A stretch of DNA of 5,964 nucleotides from Oscillospiraceae bacterium (GTDB lineage: Bacteria > Bacillota > Clostridia > Oscillospirales > Acutalibacteraceae), in NCBI GenBank assembly GCA_031273775.1, contig JAISRF010000092.1, positions 1 through 5,964 on the forward strand, in the 5' to 3' direction. This document shows positions 4,881-5,964 of this stretch, piece by piece. The notes under the pieces are model-generated. The model did no database searches. It was not told the DNA's origin and worked only from the letters and a program-made list of their open reading frames with translations. The first letter of the stretch is position 1. Each line of letters opens with the position of its first letter. A program made the position numbers and the translations under genes.

Positions 4881-4930
4881 ACCTGAGACAAACCAAAAGG
4901 AAAATACTGACAGCAAAGGCAGGTACAAGC

Positions 4931-5569
4931 ATGAATTTCCAGACCACCGCCAACGGATACGACCCGGAGGAAGTGAAAAGATACATCGCGCTGATTCAGG
5001 GCGAATACCAAAAGCTGTACGCCCAGGCGCAGAAATCAGAGGAACAATCCGCGGAAATCCAGCGGCTGACCCGGCAAAACGAGCAACTGCAAAATCAGCT
5101 GAAGAATCAGGCGGCGGAGCCGCAGCCCGCGTCTTATGACGCCGCCACTGTGGGCAAGGCGCTGCTGGAGGCCGAGCATCTGGCTGCAAAGCTGTTGGGC
5201 GACGCCAAGCTGGAAGCCACCAGACTGCTCACCGCCGCCAAGCTGGAGGCCACCAGACTGGTGGAAACGGCCAGGGCGGAAGAAAAGCAAATTCGCGTCC
5301 GCATAAAATCCATTCAAACGCAGATAAGCACAAATGCGGGCGCCCTGTTCAACATCGGCGAGGAGCTTAAGAGGATGAGCGGAAATGATGAAATCGTTAG
5401 AACAGCTGAACCTGGAGTTCATGGAGGCGCGGGAACAGAAACCGCCCGGGTCGAACCCGCAATCCCCGCCGTTACCGCAACTCCCGCCGCTTACGACTGC
5501 GCCTCCCTCACCGCAGACATCGACAACCTTCTCAAAAGCTACAGCCAATACACTAACCCAACCGAGTAA
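4931..5569 (+). CDS. DivIVA-domain coiled-coil protein
   Basis: A 212-residue protein starting at ATG 4931 behind AAAGGCAGG. The N-terminal block FQTTANGYDPEEVKRYI (3-19) fits the DivIVA membrane-binding domain, with the conserved G-Y turn, E-V and Y-I positions. Coiled coil follows (about 20-62), then a Pro/Ala linker, then a second coiled coil (about 72-150) with the pattern ALLEAEHLAAKLLGDAKLEA usual for the family. Such proteins sit at curved or septal membrane and recruit division, growth or secretion partners. An 11-residue unit is duplicated (DAKLEATRLLT at 91-101 and AAKLEATRLVE at 102-112). The last 60 or so residues (Ala/Thr/Pro-rich, then SLTADIDNLLKSYSQ) overlap in another frame the next gene. 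A role in placing the signal peptidase encoded downstream is only a guess. It is not clearly the division-site DivIVA itself. Confidence 0.85.
   Translation: MNFQTTANGYDPEEVKRYIALIQGEYQKLYAQAQKSEEQSAEIQRLTRQNEQLQNQLKNQAAEPQPASYDAATVGKALLEAEHLAAKLLGDAKLEATRLLTAAKLEATRLVETARAEEKQIRVRIKSIQTQISTNAGALFNIGEELKRMSGNDEIVRTAEPGVHGGAGTETARVEPAIPAVTATPAAYDCASLTADIDNLLKSYSQYTNPTE
5204..5260 (+). repeat. 33-bp tandem duplication inside the DivIVA-like gene
   Basis: Positions 5204-5227 and 5237-5260 share 23 of 24 bases, exactly 33 bases (11 codons) apart. Eleven residues is a common period for shallow coiled coils, so the duplication lengthens the coil without breaking its phase. Confidence 0.75.
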
Positions 5570-5964
5570 AGAGGAACCCCATTCCCAAAGCCGCTTTCCT
5601 TTCAAAAGACTCGCACTCTGCGCGGCCTGTCTGATTGCCTTTTTCCTTTTGCTCACCGTGTTCCAAAACGTGTTAGGTTATTCCTGGTTCCGGGTGGTGT
5701 CCGGCAGTATGCAGCGAGAAATTCCGGAAGGCTCACTGGTGATCACCAAACGGACGGAGGAGGATGCCGTCAAGATAGGCGACACCATCGCTTTCGAACG
5801 CAAGGACAAAACCGTGGTCACCCATAAAGTGGTGGGGATTATTGAAAACTGCGGCGGGAGCGAGTTCCGCGGGTTTGAAACAAAAGGCACCGAAAACCCT
5901 TCCGAAGACCCATATACAGTACTTTCGGCCAAAATAGTGGGTGTGGCGGTATTCTCCCTGCCGG
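5385..5964 (+). CDS. SipW/ER-type signal peptidase I (S26B), 3' partial, overlapping the DivIVA-like gene
   Basis: A frame open from ATG 5385 (or ATG 5388, ATG 5421) to the right edge, giving 193 visible residues. The start is a Pro/Thr/Ser-rich cytoplasmic tail of about 75 residues, then a membrane span (about 76-93, LALCAACLIAFFLLLTVF), then the catalytic region. VVSGSM holds the expected nucleophile Ser108, followed by EIPEGSLVITKR. IGDTIAFE and VVTHKVVGI follow, with His147 where bacterial type I enzymes have Lys. KGTENPSEDPYTV and IVGVAVFSLP complete the pattern. This Ser-His form is that of SipW, archaeal and ER signal peptidases, which cleave signal peptides on the outer membrane face. 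SipW in Bacillus processes TasA and TapA; the substrate here is unknown. No canonical in-frame start lies between 5421 and the membrane span, so the overlap with the DivIVA-like gene is at least 149 bases. AAGAGG at 5369-5374 is a possible SD. Confidence 0.85.
   Translation, partial: MMKSLEQLNLEFMEAREQKPPGSNPQSPPLPQLPPLTTAPPSPQTSTTFSKATANTLTQPSKEEPHSQSRFPFKRLALCAACLIAFFLLLTVFQNVLGYSWFRVVSGSMQREIPEGSLVITKRTEEDAVKIGDTIAFERKDKTVVTHKVVGIIENCGGSEFRGFETKGTENPSEDPYTVLSAKIVGVAVFSLP

Noticed and set aside
4765..5139. Plus-strand open frame of 124 codons overlapping the DivIVA start
   Set aside because: It is read in a different frame from the DivIVA-like gene, has no SD, and its Arg/Lys/Pro-rich translation shows no family motif.
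4561..5189. Two long minus-strand open frames crossing the DtxR end and the start of the DivIVA-like gene
   Set aside because: They overlap well-supported plus-strand genes, lack ribosome binding sites and have low-complexity or unbalanced composition; only the short hydrophobic part is kept as a low-interest finding.
5036..5656. 206-codon minus-strand open frame opposite the DivIVA-like and signal peptidase genes
   Set aside because: The translation is Gly/Gln/Leu-rich, a shadow of the Ala/Glu-rich coiled coil on the plus strand.

Overview
The window looks like a chromosomal segment from a Gram-positive, low-to-medium GC member of the Clostridia, most likely of the Oscillospiraceae/Ruminococcaceae type. 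This rests on the gene families (DltB-like MBOAT, DivIVA-like protein, SipW-type signal peptidase, two-domain DtxR regulator), strong AGGAGG-type ribosome binding sites, a consensus sigma-A promoter and dense intergenic heptad repeats. The taxonomic placement is inference. All genes I support lie on the plus strand.

Region 1 (1-3889) is an operon-like run that resembles a rebuilt dlt system: the 3' end of an SGNH/DltD-like protein, an FkbH-family protein (SGNH-like, HAD and GNAT-like domains), a stand-alone acyl carrier protein, an MBOAT O-acyltransferase, and a 47-residue single-span protein ending in VLYQGF, which resembles the FIYNEF end of DltX. In classical dlt operons DltA activates D-alanine. 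Here the only acyl-loading enzyme visible is FkbH-like, a family known to make glyceryl-ACP from 1,3-bisphosphoglycerate. The reading I favour is a cell-envelope acylation pathway in which FkbH charges the ACP, MBOAT moves the acyl group across the membrane, the DltX-like peptide relays it and the SGNH protein places it on an extracellular polymer. The acyl group (glyceryl or another small hydroxyacyl) and the polymer are unknown.

Region 2 (3890-4684) holds a tRNA-Gln(CTG) with its own perfect TTGACA-17-TATAAT promoter, several hairpins, a DtxR-family metal-dependent repressor and a strong intrinsic terminator.

Region 3 (4685-5964) holds a probable promoter and leader, a DivIVA-like coiled-coil protein, and a SipW/ER-type signal peptidase that starts about 185 bases inside the DivIVA gene in another frame and runs off the right edge.

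Two families of 7-bp tandem repeats (AATTGAG and CTGTCAA) and a GCGCTC...GAGCGC palindrome are scattered between the genes. Strikingly, the stop codons of four genes fall in or at the edge of these repeats.
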